DNA of 64,000 bases from Sepioteuthis lessoniana (GCA_963585895.1 OY757921.1:79246316-79310315), one strand, 5' to 3'; shown: positions 32,962-47,900, counted from the stretch's first letter. The notes: generated by a model not told the origin, from the letters alone. Numbers and translations are program-made.

Positions 32962-35900
32962 CTGAAATGAAAAAGAACAAAAAATAGAAAATTTCAGCAA
33001 TATTTTAGTCTTAGCTGTTTTACATGAAATAAAAAGTAATATTAATAGAAATCTATTATCAAAACTATAAATATTATGTTTATAGATAAAAACTCACCAA
33101 ATGTATAATGGATCCTTCACCAGCTTCTTCCACTTTTACTTCAGTAATTCCTTCCTATAGAAAGAAAAAGAAACACTCATAAAAAAATTTTTCAATTCAC
33201 TCCCTAACATCAAAAAAACCTCATTTCATTTATTCTGTTCTTAAGGAAAACAAACAACTGAACTTTAGGGAGACAATAAATAATTGTTTCCCTTGAAGAA
33301 TGAATGTATTCATTAGGTGGCCTTGTGTACAGTCACAAGACAATCAGAAAAAGTATTCTTGGGCTCTTTTTGCCTCTGGTTTTTAAAGAGTAGAGAAATT
33401 ATCTTATGTTCCTGCTATGGCCTTTGATTCATCATCATTAGCATGTAAGACATTTTCCATCTTTGTACCCCTTTCACATACTGCTTGTTTATAGAACAAT
33501 ATATGCATATTTCATGTGTTGGGACACATTTGTGAATTCTTTTCAATACTACAAGTATATGATGTATGTATTAAATGCTTCTGTATGTAAAAATGAGCTT
33601 GTCTTCCTTTCCTTTTATTCAGTGTTGGTATATCACAGATATAATGTTAATATTGGTCCTTGGTGAATGGGGACTGGACTAGATATCTTCCCTACCCCAA
33701 ATCAACACAGTTGAACTATTTGACATTTTTATTTTTTATTTCTTTTTTTTTTTTAACATTTCACTGAAAACCATCGCCAGAAAAACAAAAGTTACCAAGA
33801 TGAGGGAATGTCAAAAATTCATTAAATATCATTTAATTTGAATGCTTTAGAAAAAAAAATTTATAAAATATTCATGCATCATTCATTCAACTGGATGGGC
33901 TGGGTACAATCCTTCCACAAACATACACACTTGCCACAACTAATTTTGGCCTATATCTTTGTTTTATACCTTCCTTCATAAATCTCGCCACTGCTCATTA
34001 CAAGTGTGATTTACCTAACTGAATTTCTCAAAACTTCAGTAAAAATTAATATTTAAGAAAAAATCATGCAGCAACAGGGCTAAAATGTACACATAAAAAA
34101 TCAAATGAAATGGAAAAGTTTAATTCCAAGATTCGTTTGATCAATGTTTCAGTCAATTCATTCTACAGCCTTCCTCAGGGTTACAATCCAAAGGAAAATA
34201 AGAATTTTTTTTTTATTTTGGTAAAGCAAAAATATAACCATTTTTTTTTTTTGGTAAACCGAAAATATGATAAATTTTTTGTTAATACAAAAATATAGCC
34301 CATTTTTTATGTTTCTGTATCCGTATAAAATGTATACCTGAGAAAGGCTGTAGAATATATAGACCAAAATCTTGTGATAAGAACAAAACAACAAAAAGAA
34401 TGAGATCAATAATCTAATCAAGTGGTAGAATTATAATGACTTTTCTCAAAATTACAGAGTGTAAAATCAAAGTTTAATACTAAAATAACTCAAATAAAAC
34501 CCAAAGCTTTTTGCACAAAATAAATCTCTCTTCACACATTCACAAAAACAAAATCAGCAAACAGAAAATCTTTTTACCTCAGCTAAGGCATCGACAAATC
34601 TACGAATTTGTAATGTGCCCCAAATGTAAGAGCGAATCGCACCTTCAGCTTTCAGTTTCCGCTTCAATGGTAAGTCATCAGGAATTGGCTACATAAAAAA
34701 CAAAATAAGAATTTTTTTAATCTTCAAATTATAAGATACATTTTCAAATGAAGTTGTCAAATATTATTATAGTCATTATAATTTTGGCTTCTATTTTCTT
34801 TGATCTTTTAATTTATGGAAGCTTTTTATCACAATTTATTCAGCTCATCAACCTACAATAGTGAGAAATAATACACATTAGAAATAATAAATGGCAATGC
34901 CTCATTTAAAAATAAATAAAAGATTCTATTTAAAATACTGAAGCAAAAAAACAAAAAAAAAACAATAACAACAAATATGACATTCAGAAAAACTAAGAAA
35001 CAATAAAAAAAAATGTGTTTCTATGTTTGGTTTAATTCTTCATAGTTTAACATGTGATGTGGATGGGATTTCAAATTTCAATGACAATTTATTTTTTATC
35101 ATTTCTGATCTATACTGTTACTTACTATCAATAATTGACAAGCTGAATAAGTTGCAATAAATGAAAAAAAGAAAATTCAATTAAAAACAAAAAAAATTAA
35201 AAGGAATAATAGCAGGTCGAAATTGATAAGTGATAGATACTAATGAAGAGAAGGAAAAGATTGATACTAATGAAGAGAAGGGAGAGATTGATACTAATGA
35301 AGAGAAGGGAGAGATTGATACTAATGAAGAGAAGGAAAAGATAGATACTAATGAAGAGAAGGAAAAGATAGATACTAATGAAGAGAAGAAGAAGATAGAT
35401 ACTAATGAAGAGAAGGAAAAGATTGATACTAATGAAGAGAAGGAAAAGATTGATACTAATGAAGAGAAGGAAAAGATTGATACTAATGAAGAGAAGGGAG
35501 AGATTGATACTAATGAAGAGAAGAAGAAGATAGATACTAATGAAGAGAAGGAAAAGATAGATACTAATGAAGAGAAGGAAAAGATTGATACTAATGAAGA
35601 GAAGAAGAAGATAGATACTAATGAAGAGAAGGAAAAGATAGATACTAATGAAGAGAAGGAAAAGATTGATACTAATGAAGAGAAGAAGAAGATAGATACA
35701 ATGAAGAGAAGGAAAAGATAGATACTAATGAAGAGAAGGAAAAGATTGATACTAATAAAGAGAAGGAAAAGATAGATACTAATGAAGAGAAGGAAAAGAC
35801 AGATACTAATGAAGAGAAGGAAAAGATAGATACTAATGATTAGAAGGAAAAGATTGATACTAATGAAGAGAAGGAAAAGATTGATACTAATGAAGAGAAG

Positions 35901-38900
35901 GAAAAGATAGATACTAATGAAGAGAAGGAAAAGATAGATACTAATGAAGAGAAGGAAAAGATAGATACTAATGAAGAGAAGGAAAGGATTGATACTAATG
36001 AAGAGAAGGGAGAGATTGATACTAATGAAGAGAAGGAAAAGATAGATACTAATGAAGAGAAGGAAAAGATTGATACTAATGAAGAGAAGGAAAAGATAGA
36101 TACTAATGAAGAGAAGGAAAAGATTGATACTAATGAAGAGAAGGAAAAGATTGATACTAATGAAGAGAAGGAAAAGATTGATACTAATGAAGAGAAGGAA
36201 AAGATTGATACTAATGAAGAGAAGGAAAAGATTGATACTAATGAAGAGAACGAAAAGATTGATACTAATGAAGAGAACGAAAAGATTGATACTAATGAAG
36301 AGAACGAAAAGATTGATACTAATGAAGAGAAGGAAAAGATAGATACTAATGAAGAGAAGGAAAAGATAGATACTAATGAAGAGAAGGAAAAGATTGATAC
36401 TAATGAAGAGAAGGAAAAGATTGATACTAATGAAGAGAAGGAAAAGATTGATACTAATGAAGAGAAGGAAAAGATTGATACTAATGAAGAGAAGGAAAAG
36501 ATTGATACTAATGAAGAGAACGAAAAGATTGATACTAATGAAGAGAAGGAAAAGATTGATACTAATGAAGAGAAGGAAAAGATAGATACTAATGAAGAGA
36601 AGGAAAAGATAGATACTAATGAAGAGAAGGAAAAGATTAATACTAATGAAGAGAAGGAAAAGATAGATACTAATGAAGAGAAGGAAAAGATAGATACTAA
36701 TGAAGAGAAGGAAAATAGATACTAATGAAGAGAAGAAGAAGATAGATACTAATGAAGAGAAGGAAAAGATTGATACTAATGAAGAGAAGGAAAAGATAGA
36801 TACTAATGAAGAGAAGGAAAATAGATACTAATGAAGAGAAGGAAAAGATAGATACTAATGAAGAGAAGGAAAAGATTGATGCTAATGAAGAGAAGGAAAA
36901 GATAGATACTAATTAAGAGAAGAAGAAGATAGATACTAATGAAGAGAAGGAAAAGATTGATACTAATGAAGAGAAGGAAAAGATTGATACTAATGAAGAG
37001 AAGGAAAAGATTGATACTAATGAAGAGAAGAAGAAGATAGATACTAATGAAGAGAAGGAAAAGATAGATACTAATGAAGAGAAGGAATAGATTGATACTA
37101 ATGAAGAGAAGGAAAAGATTGATACTAATGAAGAGAAGGAAAAGATTGATACTAATGAAGAGAAGGAAAAGATAGATACTAATGAAGAGAAGGAAAAGAT
37201 AGATACTAATGAAGAGAAGGAAAAGATTGATACTAATGAAGAGAAGGAAAAGATAGATACTAATGAAGAGAAGAAGAAGATAGATACTAATGAAGAGAAG
37301 GAAAAGATTGATACTAATGAAGAGAAGGAAAAGATTGATACTAATGAAGAGAAGGAAAAGATTGATACTAATGAAGAGAAGAAGAAGATAGATACTAATG
37401 AAGAGAAGGAAAAGATTGATACTAATGAAGAGAAGGAAAAGATTGATACTAATGAAGAGAAGGAAAAGATTGATACTAATGAAGAGAAGGGAGAGATTGA
37501 TACTAATGAAGAGAAGGAAAAGATAGATACTAATGAAGAGAAAGAAAAGATAGATACTAATGAAGAGAAGGAAAAGATTGATACTAATGAAGAGAAGGAG
37601 AAGATTGATACTAATGAAGAGAAGGGAGAGATTGATACTAATGAAGAGAAGAAGAAGATAGATACTAATGAAGAGAAGGAAAAGATAGATACTAATGAAG
37701 AGAAGGAAAAGATTGATACTAATGAAGAGAAGAAGAAGATAGATACTTTATGAAGAGAAGGAAAAGATAGATACTAATGAAGAGAAGGAAAAGATTGATA
37801 CTAATGAAGAGAAGAAGAAGATAGATACAATGAAGAGAAGGAAAAGATAGATACTAATGAAGAGAAGGAAAAGATTGATACTAATGAAGAGAAGGAAAAG
37901 ATTGATACTAATGAAGAGAAGAAGAAGATAGATACAATGAAGAGAAGGAAAAGATAGATACTAATGAAGAGAAGGAAAAGATAGATACTAATGATTAGAA
38001 GGAAAAGATTGATACTAATGAAGAGAAGGGAGAGATTGATACTAATGAAGAGAAGGAAAAGATTGATACTAATGAAGAGAAGGAAAAGATAGATACTAAT
38101 GAAGAGAAGGAAAAGATTGATACTAATGAAGAGAAGGAAAAGATAGATACTAATGAAGAGAAGGAAAAGATAGATACTAATGAAGAGAAGGAAAAGATTG
38201 ATGCTAATGAAGTGAAGGAAAAGATTGATACTAATGAAGAGAAGGAAAAGATAGATACTAATGAAGAGAAGAAGAAGATAGATACTAATGAAGAGAAGGA
38301 AAAGATTGATACTAATGAAGAGAAGGAAAAGATTGATACTAATGAAGAGAAGAAGAAGATAGATACTAATGAAGAGAAGGAAAAGATTGATACTAATGAA
38401 GAGAAGGAAAAGATTGATACTAATGAAGAGAAGGAAAAGATAGATACTAATGAAGAGAAGGAAAAGATTGATACTAATGAAGAGAAGGAAAAGATTGATA
38501 CTAATGAAGAGAAGGAAAAGATTGATACTAATGAAGAGAAGGAAAAGATAGATACTAATGAAGAGAAGGAAAAGATTGATACTAATGAAGAGAAGGAAAA
38601 GATAGATACTAATGAAGAGAAATACAAAATGTATACCAACATGGTATACACCCCTGGACAAAAATATAAAACCACCCTCAAAAATGAAGAAAAAAATATT
38701 GTTTACAATTTTTAAATTATGAAAATCAGATATATGAAAGATAAGGTTAAGAGATATTTAAATTTGAAAAAAAAGAAATTTCAGTTCATTTTTTATATAT
38801 ATATTAGCATTTATGTTAAATTTTAAAATTCATTTTCGTCATAAATATAAGACTAATAAAAACTAAAAAAAAAAAAAAAGAAAATAGTCTACATAATATA

Positions 38901-41900
38901 AAAAAAGCTATTAAAACTGTAATACTTAAATTACTAAAAACATAAATGGCTAAAGGAACTTAATTATCTGAATTTGAGAGAGATGAGATTAAAGCTCTTA
39001 AAAGAGTCGGAAAATCTCAGAGAGAAATTTCAAAGGCTTTAGGATGCAGTAAAACCGTCATCTGGAATTACTTGAAAAGTCCAAATAAGTATGGAACAAG
39101 AAAACTGACTGACAGGCAAGAAAAATTATCATCTACATTCAAGAGAAGAATTGTTCGCAAAGTAAAAAAGAAAATTTTGTCAACGTCAAAAATATTTAAA
39201 TCTTTAATGGATGCTCTTAGCAGTACTAGAACAATTAGAAGGCATTTAAACAATAAAAAAATTAAGCATAAAAAAAGAATTCATCGTCCAAGGTTAACTG
39301 TGAAGCACAAAGAGAAACGACTGGAATATGCTCATCAATATCAAACCATGAGTGCTAAAGAATGGCAAAAAGTTGTTTTCTTGGACAAAAAGAAATTCAA
39401 TTTAGATAGTTCAGATGGCTTTCAGAAGTACTGGCATGCAAAAAATTTTCCAGAAGAGAATTACTCAACAAGGCACATTGAAGGAGGATCTCTTAAGATC
39501 AGGTGGTGGAGAAGACTTTCTTATCTTCAGGAAAACTACAATTTGTCAGTGGTTGACAAAAAGCAGCAGGTTATGTAAAAATACTAAATGATTTATCTCT
39601 TGCACAAGAAGGGCTTTCTCTATGTGGAGAAGAATGAATTTTTCAGCAAGATAATACTGCTATCAACAATGTATCAATAACAGAGAAATACTTGCTTGAA
39701 CAAAAAATAAGACTTCTTGACCACCCAGCGTGCTCTACAGACCTCAATCCTATAGAAAATGTCTGGAGATTGATTGTTGCAAAAGTTTATGAGGGAGGTC
39801 GATAGTACTCAGCAATTTCTGAACTCAAAAACACAATCTTAGACGCATGGGAGAAAATACCTTTGGTTCAACTTCAGAAACTAGTTGATAGTATGCCTAG
39901 ACGAATTTTTGAGTTTATCAAAGCTAATAGCGGTCTACAAAATATTAAATAAAAAATTTGCCTTTATATTCGATAGTTCTGCTCATTGGTCTTATATTTA
40001 TATCAAAACAAAATTCTAAAATCAACCATAAATGCTAATCTACATACAAAAAATGAATTGAAATTTCTTCATATTTTAAATTTAATTGTCTTTATGCCTT
40101 ATCTTTCATATATCTGATTTTCATAATTCAAAATTTGTAAACAATATCTTTTTCTTCATTTTTGAGGGTGGTCTTATATTTTTGTACAGGGATGTATATA
40201 TTTACCCAACCTCTCCACAAATGCAGGATGTGACACAAGGTAAACTTTTTTAAGCAGATTCAACAGGTTTGAATTCAGTATTTTCCTCCTACTAGACCAG
40301 TTGCTATATCAAGGCCAAATTACCCAGTCTACCCTACTATCTAACCATAGCTGGAAGGAGAATAATTGGATTAATACCTTTCCCAAGGGTATTAGCGCAA
40401 TGTGAAATCCAAACAGCCCAATCTAGAGTTTGAACTTGGGTCACCAAGTACATGTTATACAACAGAAACCTTTACATAACAAGCATGATATAAGGGTTAG
40501 CAAGCTACACTAGCAGACCATTGATAGCACTGGTCAATACAATTTTTAATGCCAAGATAAAAACATTACTTTTAGCTAATTTGATGGTGCTGATTCTGAA
40601 AATGACCTTAGTTTGTCATGGTTAGCAACCATCTTTGCTCATTTTTTGGAAAAAGGATCAATTTATGATCTTAGTTGATAGCAAAATTTACTTAATAAAA
40701 TTTGTAGAAACCTATCAATTTTCAGGGAGGCCAAGCAATTTATGTCTGCCACCTGAAATAAACTATTTTTCTATTTATATATTTTTTATTTTGAGTCAAA
40801 AATTTTAAATAAAAGTACCAAATTTTTCCAATTTTTTGCCAAAATTTAAATTAACAGACAAATTTTATAAATAATGCACTTAAGTAAACCTGATAATTAA
40901 GGTGAAATGAAAAAAAAATGAAACCTTAAAATGTTCTGTTTGAAATTCATAAATTTATCCCATCACTTTTGTCCCTTCACTATGGAATGAAACTAAGCAC
41001 ATTGAGAGTTTTTGTTTTCAGAGTTGGAAAGAAACTCCAATTAAAGACACCCCAATTGAATGCACCGATTCCATTGCACATAATGAACATTATGAAAATG
41101 GTTTCACATCAGGAAACTCATTAAGGATGATGAATTTGTTAATTCAATGAATGACTTGGAATTACATGCTTGGACATGGTGTAAAACTTCTTAGGTAATT
41201 GCCAGGCCAAAAACTACAAGAAGTTAGTGGAAAAGCTATTGAAAAGTCTACAAGACATAGGCAAATATGAGTATTAAGGTTCATTTTTTACATAGCCATT
41301 TAAATAAATATCCAGATAATTAAAGTGATGTGAGTGGTGATCAAGGAGAACGATTCCATCAGGATATCAGAACAATAGAAGAATGCTACCAGGGATGGTG
41401 GGACAAATGAATGATGGCTGATTACAACTGGAGTATCAAAAGGGACTTAACATTAAACATGACAGACAATCAAGAAAGAGAAAATTTTTACCATAGTTTT
41501 TTATGTTCACAAAGGTTTTATTTCTGCTGTAAAACTATCAAATGATTTGATGAAAGTACTTGTTGGTCTTGGTATCACATTATTTTTAAAAACTTAGGGT
41601 CTAATTGTTATCACAAAAATAGTATTTCTAAATAAGCAGACCAATATTTGTTGGTTGAAATATGAATTGAGTGGTTTCTATGATTTCACTTTGAAAAATA
41701 TTACCATCAGTCAGTTTCATATATATACAGAAAACAAATGAAAAAAATGCTTTTTAACAAAAATGAGGCATTTCTGTACAACAAAAATGATAGCTAACCA
41801 AGAAAAAGTCAAGTCATTTTCAGATTCAGCCCCTCAAATCAGCTAAAAAAGATGTTTGGTGCATTAAGGCACCATTTCTGTGTAGTCAGCTTGATTCTCA

Positions 41901-44900
41901 CAGACTGCCCCATAACTTGACTTTAATAAATGATAACAGAGACAAATTTATTTTAATTCCAGTTAGTTTTTCATCTTACATATAAAATCAGTTTCGCATA
42001 TGATCACAAAAAAAATGATAGAATTAAGCAAATGACAATCATTACAAGAAAAACTTTGACTATTTTTGACTATTTTTTTTTACATTTTAATATTGTTGCT
42101 TTTCTAGCCCAACACTTATTCAGATTAATTTATTTTCCACACAATGTTGAGCAAGCAGCATAAACCAAAAATAAAGAAGTAACCCTTTGCTTAATGGTTG
42201 CAGAATATAAAAAATTACAAAACATTTTTTAAAAGAAACAATAATAAGATGAGAGATAGACTAGCCAAAATTAATAATAAAAGTGTTTCATCTAAGAAAT
42301 TCACACAAGACTATAATCATCATCATCATGTCGTGCCACCAGCACGGATATCCCAGATCCTCTCTCGCCACTTCTCCCTATCATTCATCGCCTCCGGCAG
42401 GTCTTCAAAGTTACATCCTGTGTCCTCACATAGTTGCTGTAAGTTCAAGCTGGTCGTCCTGCTTTTGCACGGCCATATGTGGGGGTCCATAGGAGTACAT
42501 CACTTATGAGCTCGTCCTTGCTTCTCCAGCAGTGTCCCGCGTGTCTGGTTCATCTAACTTGTATAGTTTTCGTGATGGGGGGGCAAGTGTCCGTATAGTT
42601 GGTGTCTCGTTGGGTGTTGTCGCCAGGACTTGTTCAATACTGCTCTCAACATTCTTGTGTAATTTCCGTCTAGTTTCTTCTCCAGCCATTTAGTTAGCGT
42701 CCATGTAGTGCATCCATATAGCAGTATCGACACAACTGCATTTTATCGGTTAGGTCATTTTCAAATTTGATATAAAAAATCTTATAAATCTTTTACAAAT
42801 TTCTTAGATGAAGCATTTCCAATAATTCATTTTTTTTTAACTAGTATTTCTTCATCTTATTTCTGTTGCTCTTTATCAAATTTCTACTCGCTAAAAAAAT
42901 TGATAGAATGACAACTTGAGAATTTTGACAGAATTCAACAGAAATATAATGAAAGAAACACAGGTCAAAAATTTAATGAGGTAAAAATATCTTTAATAAA
43001 AAATATGGAAAGAATTAAAACAAGTTTAGAGAGTAGAATTTTCTTTTTGGATGGGGATAGTAAACACCAGTCATATTAGAACTGAAATTTTGTCAACATT
43101 TCTGTAGTTGGAATAACAAAGTTAAATATAGAAAGAAAGAGAAAAACCTGTGAAACTCACCTCAAGAACAAATTTATTGTCTTTGCCTGTTACACAACCA
43201 GTCACCATAGTGATGAGTGAACCAGGTTTTACTTCTACAGGCTCTAAAGATGCTGCCAACTATTAGAGAGAAAAGAAAACATGTCAGTCTAATAATATTG
43301 TTACAATAATGCAGAAAAGATTGCTCAGAGAATTTTATTCTGAAGTAGATAATATCATTTGTAGTGAAATAAATACTTCACACAAGCATATCGTAAAAAC
43401 AATGGTTTAGGATATCAGTATCATTGTTAAAAAAATACTGTTTCTACTAGAGTATCATCTGATACTATTCAGGACTATTTGTTGACTTTTGTAGCTGGAT
43501 ATTGTAGATGTATCAGTTGACCTAGCCTTGGCCATCTATTTACACACACACAAATATCTTTTGCATTGATATTTCACACAACTATTGAAAAAATAGTTTA
43601 AGATATCTATACATAAAACAACTTATTCTTTCAGGAGAAATTTTGTAACTTTTTTCTTTTAATAGACCAATCATCTACAATGAATGTAAAAGTAAAAAGG
43701 TAAAGGATGATGTGCGAAAGGCACTAGATACCAAATATAAAAGATACCATGTAAAAAGTAAAAGATACTAGGCAAAAGTTAAATAACTATAAAATGCTAC
43801 ACTCTGATTCTAGGTGAAAGTGCCAGTCCATATATAAATATTGACAGGATGCTAACCTCTGATTCTATGTGAAATACCAACCCATACAGAAATATTGATG
43901 GGATGCTACACTCAGATTCTATGTGAAAGTGCCAGTCCATATATAAATATTAACGGGATGCTATACTCTGATTCTATGTGAAATACCAACCCATACAGAA
44001 ATATTGATGGGATGCTACACTCTGATTCTATGTGAAATACCAACCCATACAGAAATATTGATGGGATGCTACACTCTGATTCTATGTGAAAGTGCTAGTC
44101 CATATATAAATATTGACGGGATGCTAAATTCTGATTCTAAGTGAAATACTAACCCATACAGAAATATTGATGGGATGCTACACTCTGATTCTATGTGAAA
44201 TACCAACTCATACAGAAATATTGATGGGCTGCTACACTCTGATTCTATGTGAAAGTGCCAGTCCATATATAAATATTGACGGGATGCTAAATTCTGATTC
44301 TAAGTGAAATACTAACCCATACAGAAATATTGATGGGATGCTACACTCTGATTCTATATGAAATACCAACTCATACAGAAATATTGATGGGATGCTACAC
44401 TCTGATTCTAGGTGAAAGTGCCAGTCCATATATAAATATTGACGGGATGCTACACTCTGATTCTATGTGAAATACCAACCCACACAGAAATATTGATGGG
44501 ATGCTACACTCTGATTCTATGTGAAATACCAACCCATACAGAAATATTGATGGGATGCTACACTCTGATTCTATGTGAAAGTGCCAGTCCATATATAAAT
44601 ATTGACGGGATGCTACACTCTGATTCTATGTGAAATACCAACCCATACAGAAATATTGATGGGATGCTACACTCTGATTCTTTGTGAAATACCAACCCAT
44701 ACAGAAATATTGATGGGATGCTACACTCTGATTCTATGTGAAATACCAACCCATACAGAAATATTGATGGGATGCTACACTCTGATTCTATGTGAAATAC
44801 CAACCCATACAGAAATATTGATGGGATGCTACACTCTGATTCTATGTGAAAGTGCCAGTCCATATATAAATATTGACAGGATGCTACACTCTGATTCTAT

Positions 44901-47900
44901 GTGAAATACCAACCCATACAGAAATATTGATGGGATGCTACACTCTGATTCTATGTGAAAGTGCCAGTCCATATATAAATATTGACAGGATGCTACACTC
45001 TGATTCAAGTGCCAGTCCATACCTAAATATTGATGAGATGCTACACTCTGATTCTATGTGGAAGTGCTAACCCATACATAAATACTGACGAGATGCTGCA
45101 CTCTGATTCAATGTGGAAGTTCCAGTCCATACATAAATAATGACGAGATGCTACACTCTGATTCTATGTGGAAGTGCCAACCCATACATAAATACTGACG
45201 AGATGCTACACTCTGATTCTACATGGAAGTGCCAGTCCATACATAAATAATCACATCATTTTTGACAGAAACTAAAATATATAGGGGTAATCCCCAAAGC
45301 ATAATGGTTAAAGAGCTGGATTGAGGCCTCAAAGAAAGTGAGTTTGAACTCATCAGGTTATTATATTCACTTTAAAAACCCCTTTATCCTCTTTGCCAGA
45401 GGTTAAATAGTATCATTGCTGTTCTTCTACAGGGATGGGTTTGGTATTAAGTAATTCACAAAGGTTGATAGGCCATTAAACAAAGAAATTAAACTAAAAT
45501 ATATATATATATATATTTGTTTTTTTTTGGTTAAATTTCTTTGAAACCATCCAGGACACTGGGTTTCAATCCCAGGTCAAGTCATACCAACAACTCAAAA
45601 AATGGTACTTGATGCCACCTTGCTTAATACTCAGCATTATAAGGTACAGATCAAGGATAAAGTAGAACAATCCAGAGAATGGAATAGCGCCTTCCCATGC
45701 ACTTCAGTGTAGTAGCTATTGAAAAGGGAGCTTTTGGGTCACCCTCAACTATGGTCGCCAACTTTACTTATGTATGGATTGGCACTTGCACTTTAAATCA
45801 GAGCGTTTCAATTCCAACTTGAAGCATCCTTCGTGTCTAGCCACACTGAAGAGTTGTGATACAACAAAACAGTCTGTCTGTGGATGACAATATATATGCT
45901 CCCCCGCCCCGAGGGTTGAGCACTCTGGTGAAGGAATTAACAGCTGCCACTCATGTTGAGCACTCTGGTATCCAGTAAGGCAAAATGTAAACAAACAAAA
46001 GCTACTACATAATGCCTTATAATTCCCAAGCTGACGTATGTCGTCTGAATGGCTGAGCGGTAGGATACTATCTAACATAAAGTTGGGTGGGTTTCAATCC
46101 CAGCTTGAAGCATTCTTCATGTCTAGCCACACTGAAGAGTTGTGATATAACAGAACAGTCAGTCTGTGGATGACAATATATATATATATATATATATATA
46201 TAGTGGTATGCATTCCTAAGAAATAAAGTAAAAAAATTATTCTTTATAAAATCAAAAATATCTCCATTTATTAAGTTTAACATATTTACTTCCATTATAT
46301 CATATGGAAGTTAAAGGAGACAACGAATTTCTACCTATTGTAATGAATACTTGGAACTTGTAAGCAGACATTTGCCTTTGAAAATCTGTACCCTTGATAT
46401 GCAAAATTCAATTTACAGTAATCTATTTCTACAATAAAAGTATGCATATGCAATACTTATAGATATTTGACTAACAGACAATTTACTTGTAAACATTTGA
46501 TTTTGAGAGTTTAACTCAAAAAGAAAGAACCAAATTTTATTATGCTTGTTCTATAGAAAGTACTGCTCATAAATATTTGAACAAGCACAACATCTGCTTA
46601 TTATTGTCGAAGATTACAGAGACTATTAGGATTTTGAGAAGATGAGATGCAAATTAACTTCCTAGTTTGGTAACTCTTCCAAATCATACTGTGGGTTTGC
46701 CTTTTCAATCTCCTAGATCAACTCTGAACAAGATTTTAGAAGCATAGAAAAATAAGTTCATTTTTTTTTCTTTTAAAAAACGCATTCCAAAAATCTGACA
46801 TTCAACCTCCTAGGTCAATTCTGAACAAGATTTTAAGCGCATAGAAAAATAAGTTCATTTTTTTTTCTTTTAAAAAAACACATTCCAAAAATCTGGCATT
46901 CAACCTCCTAGGTCAATTCTGAACAAGATTTTAGATGCATAGAAAAATAAGTTCATTTTTTTTTCTTTTAAAAAAACACATTCCAAAAATCTGGCATTCA
47001 ACCTCCTAGGTCAATTCTGAACAAGATTTTAAGCGCATAGAAAAATAAGTTCATTTTTTTTCGATTAAGATCACATTCCAAAAACCTTGCACTCCAAACC
47101 ATTAAACATGGTTCTGAATGTGTATATTAGGTTGACTACAATAAAAGTTGGTACTTCTTGCATAATTTTAATGTTTCTAAGTTTCATGATTAAGTGATTA
47201 GAATTGAATAGTTTGTATGTTTAAATTTACCTTTGGGTGAATTTCAATGCGTTCAAACTGACGTTTGACAGGCAAAGACAAGATCTTCCCTCTTTTGTAG
47301 GTTCTAATACAAGTAAGGTTTAGATCCTGCAAAAAAATATATTAAGAAATTAAAACATGAACAAATAATTACTTTAAAGGAATTTTAACTTCTTACACAT
47401 TATAGTGCACAACTGTGTGTATATAAAACAACCTACAAAATCTTTTTTAAATTTATGTTTTAAGTTTTTCTCATTGTAAAAGACATTTATAAATCTGACA
47501 ATTGCCAGTGACATTTCTGAAACACACCAATTATGTTGGTATTAATTTATTCAAATTAAACAAAATCATGATACTATTATGCAAAGATTCTTTAGGACCA
47601 TTATTCTCATGTTCGTATTTCCCCCAATGGCTTTACCAAAGATATGATGTGACAAAAATTTAATTTCCAAGTGGAATACAGATGGTTTGAATTCAGAGTT
47701 TTCCTTCTTGTAGACTGGTTGCCTAATCAAGGCTGAAGAACCCAGTCTGCCCAACTATTTAGTCATAATTGGGTTGGGGAGAATAGATGGATTCATGCCT
47801 TTCCTAAGGGGATTAGAATAATGGGAAACATAAACAGCTTTGTCCAGGTTTGAAGTCAGTTTATTGTGTCACAAGGAAGTTGGAAAATATAATCAAAGGA

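Noticed and set aside
35230-35721. 163-residue open frame (DTNEEKEKI repeats) as a protein gene
   Set aside because: It is a by-product of a 27-bp tandem array. Equally long frames exist on the other strand (286 and 228 residues), the array lies in an INTS9 intron, and units with stops occur throughout.
44558-44863. 101-residue frames in the 54-bp array
   Set aside because: Identical frames restart every 163 bp on both strands. Repeat artefact.
46700-47095. CRISPR-like array
   Set aside because: Tandem 98-bp units without spacers in an animal intron. The same applies to every other array in the window.
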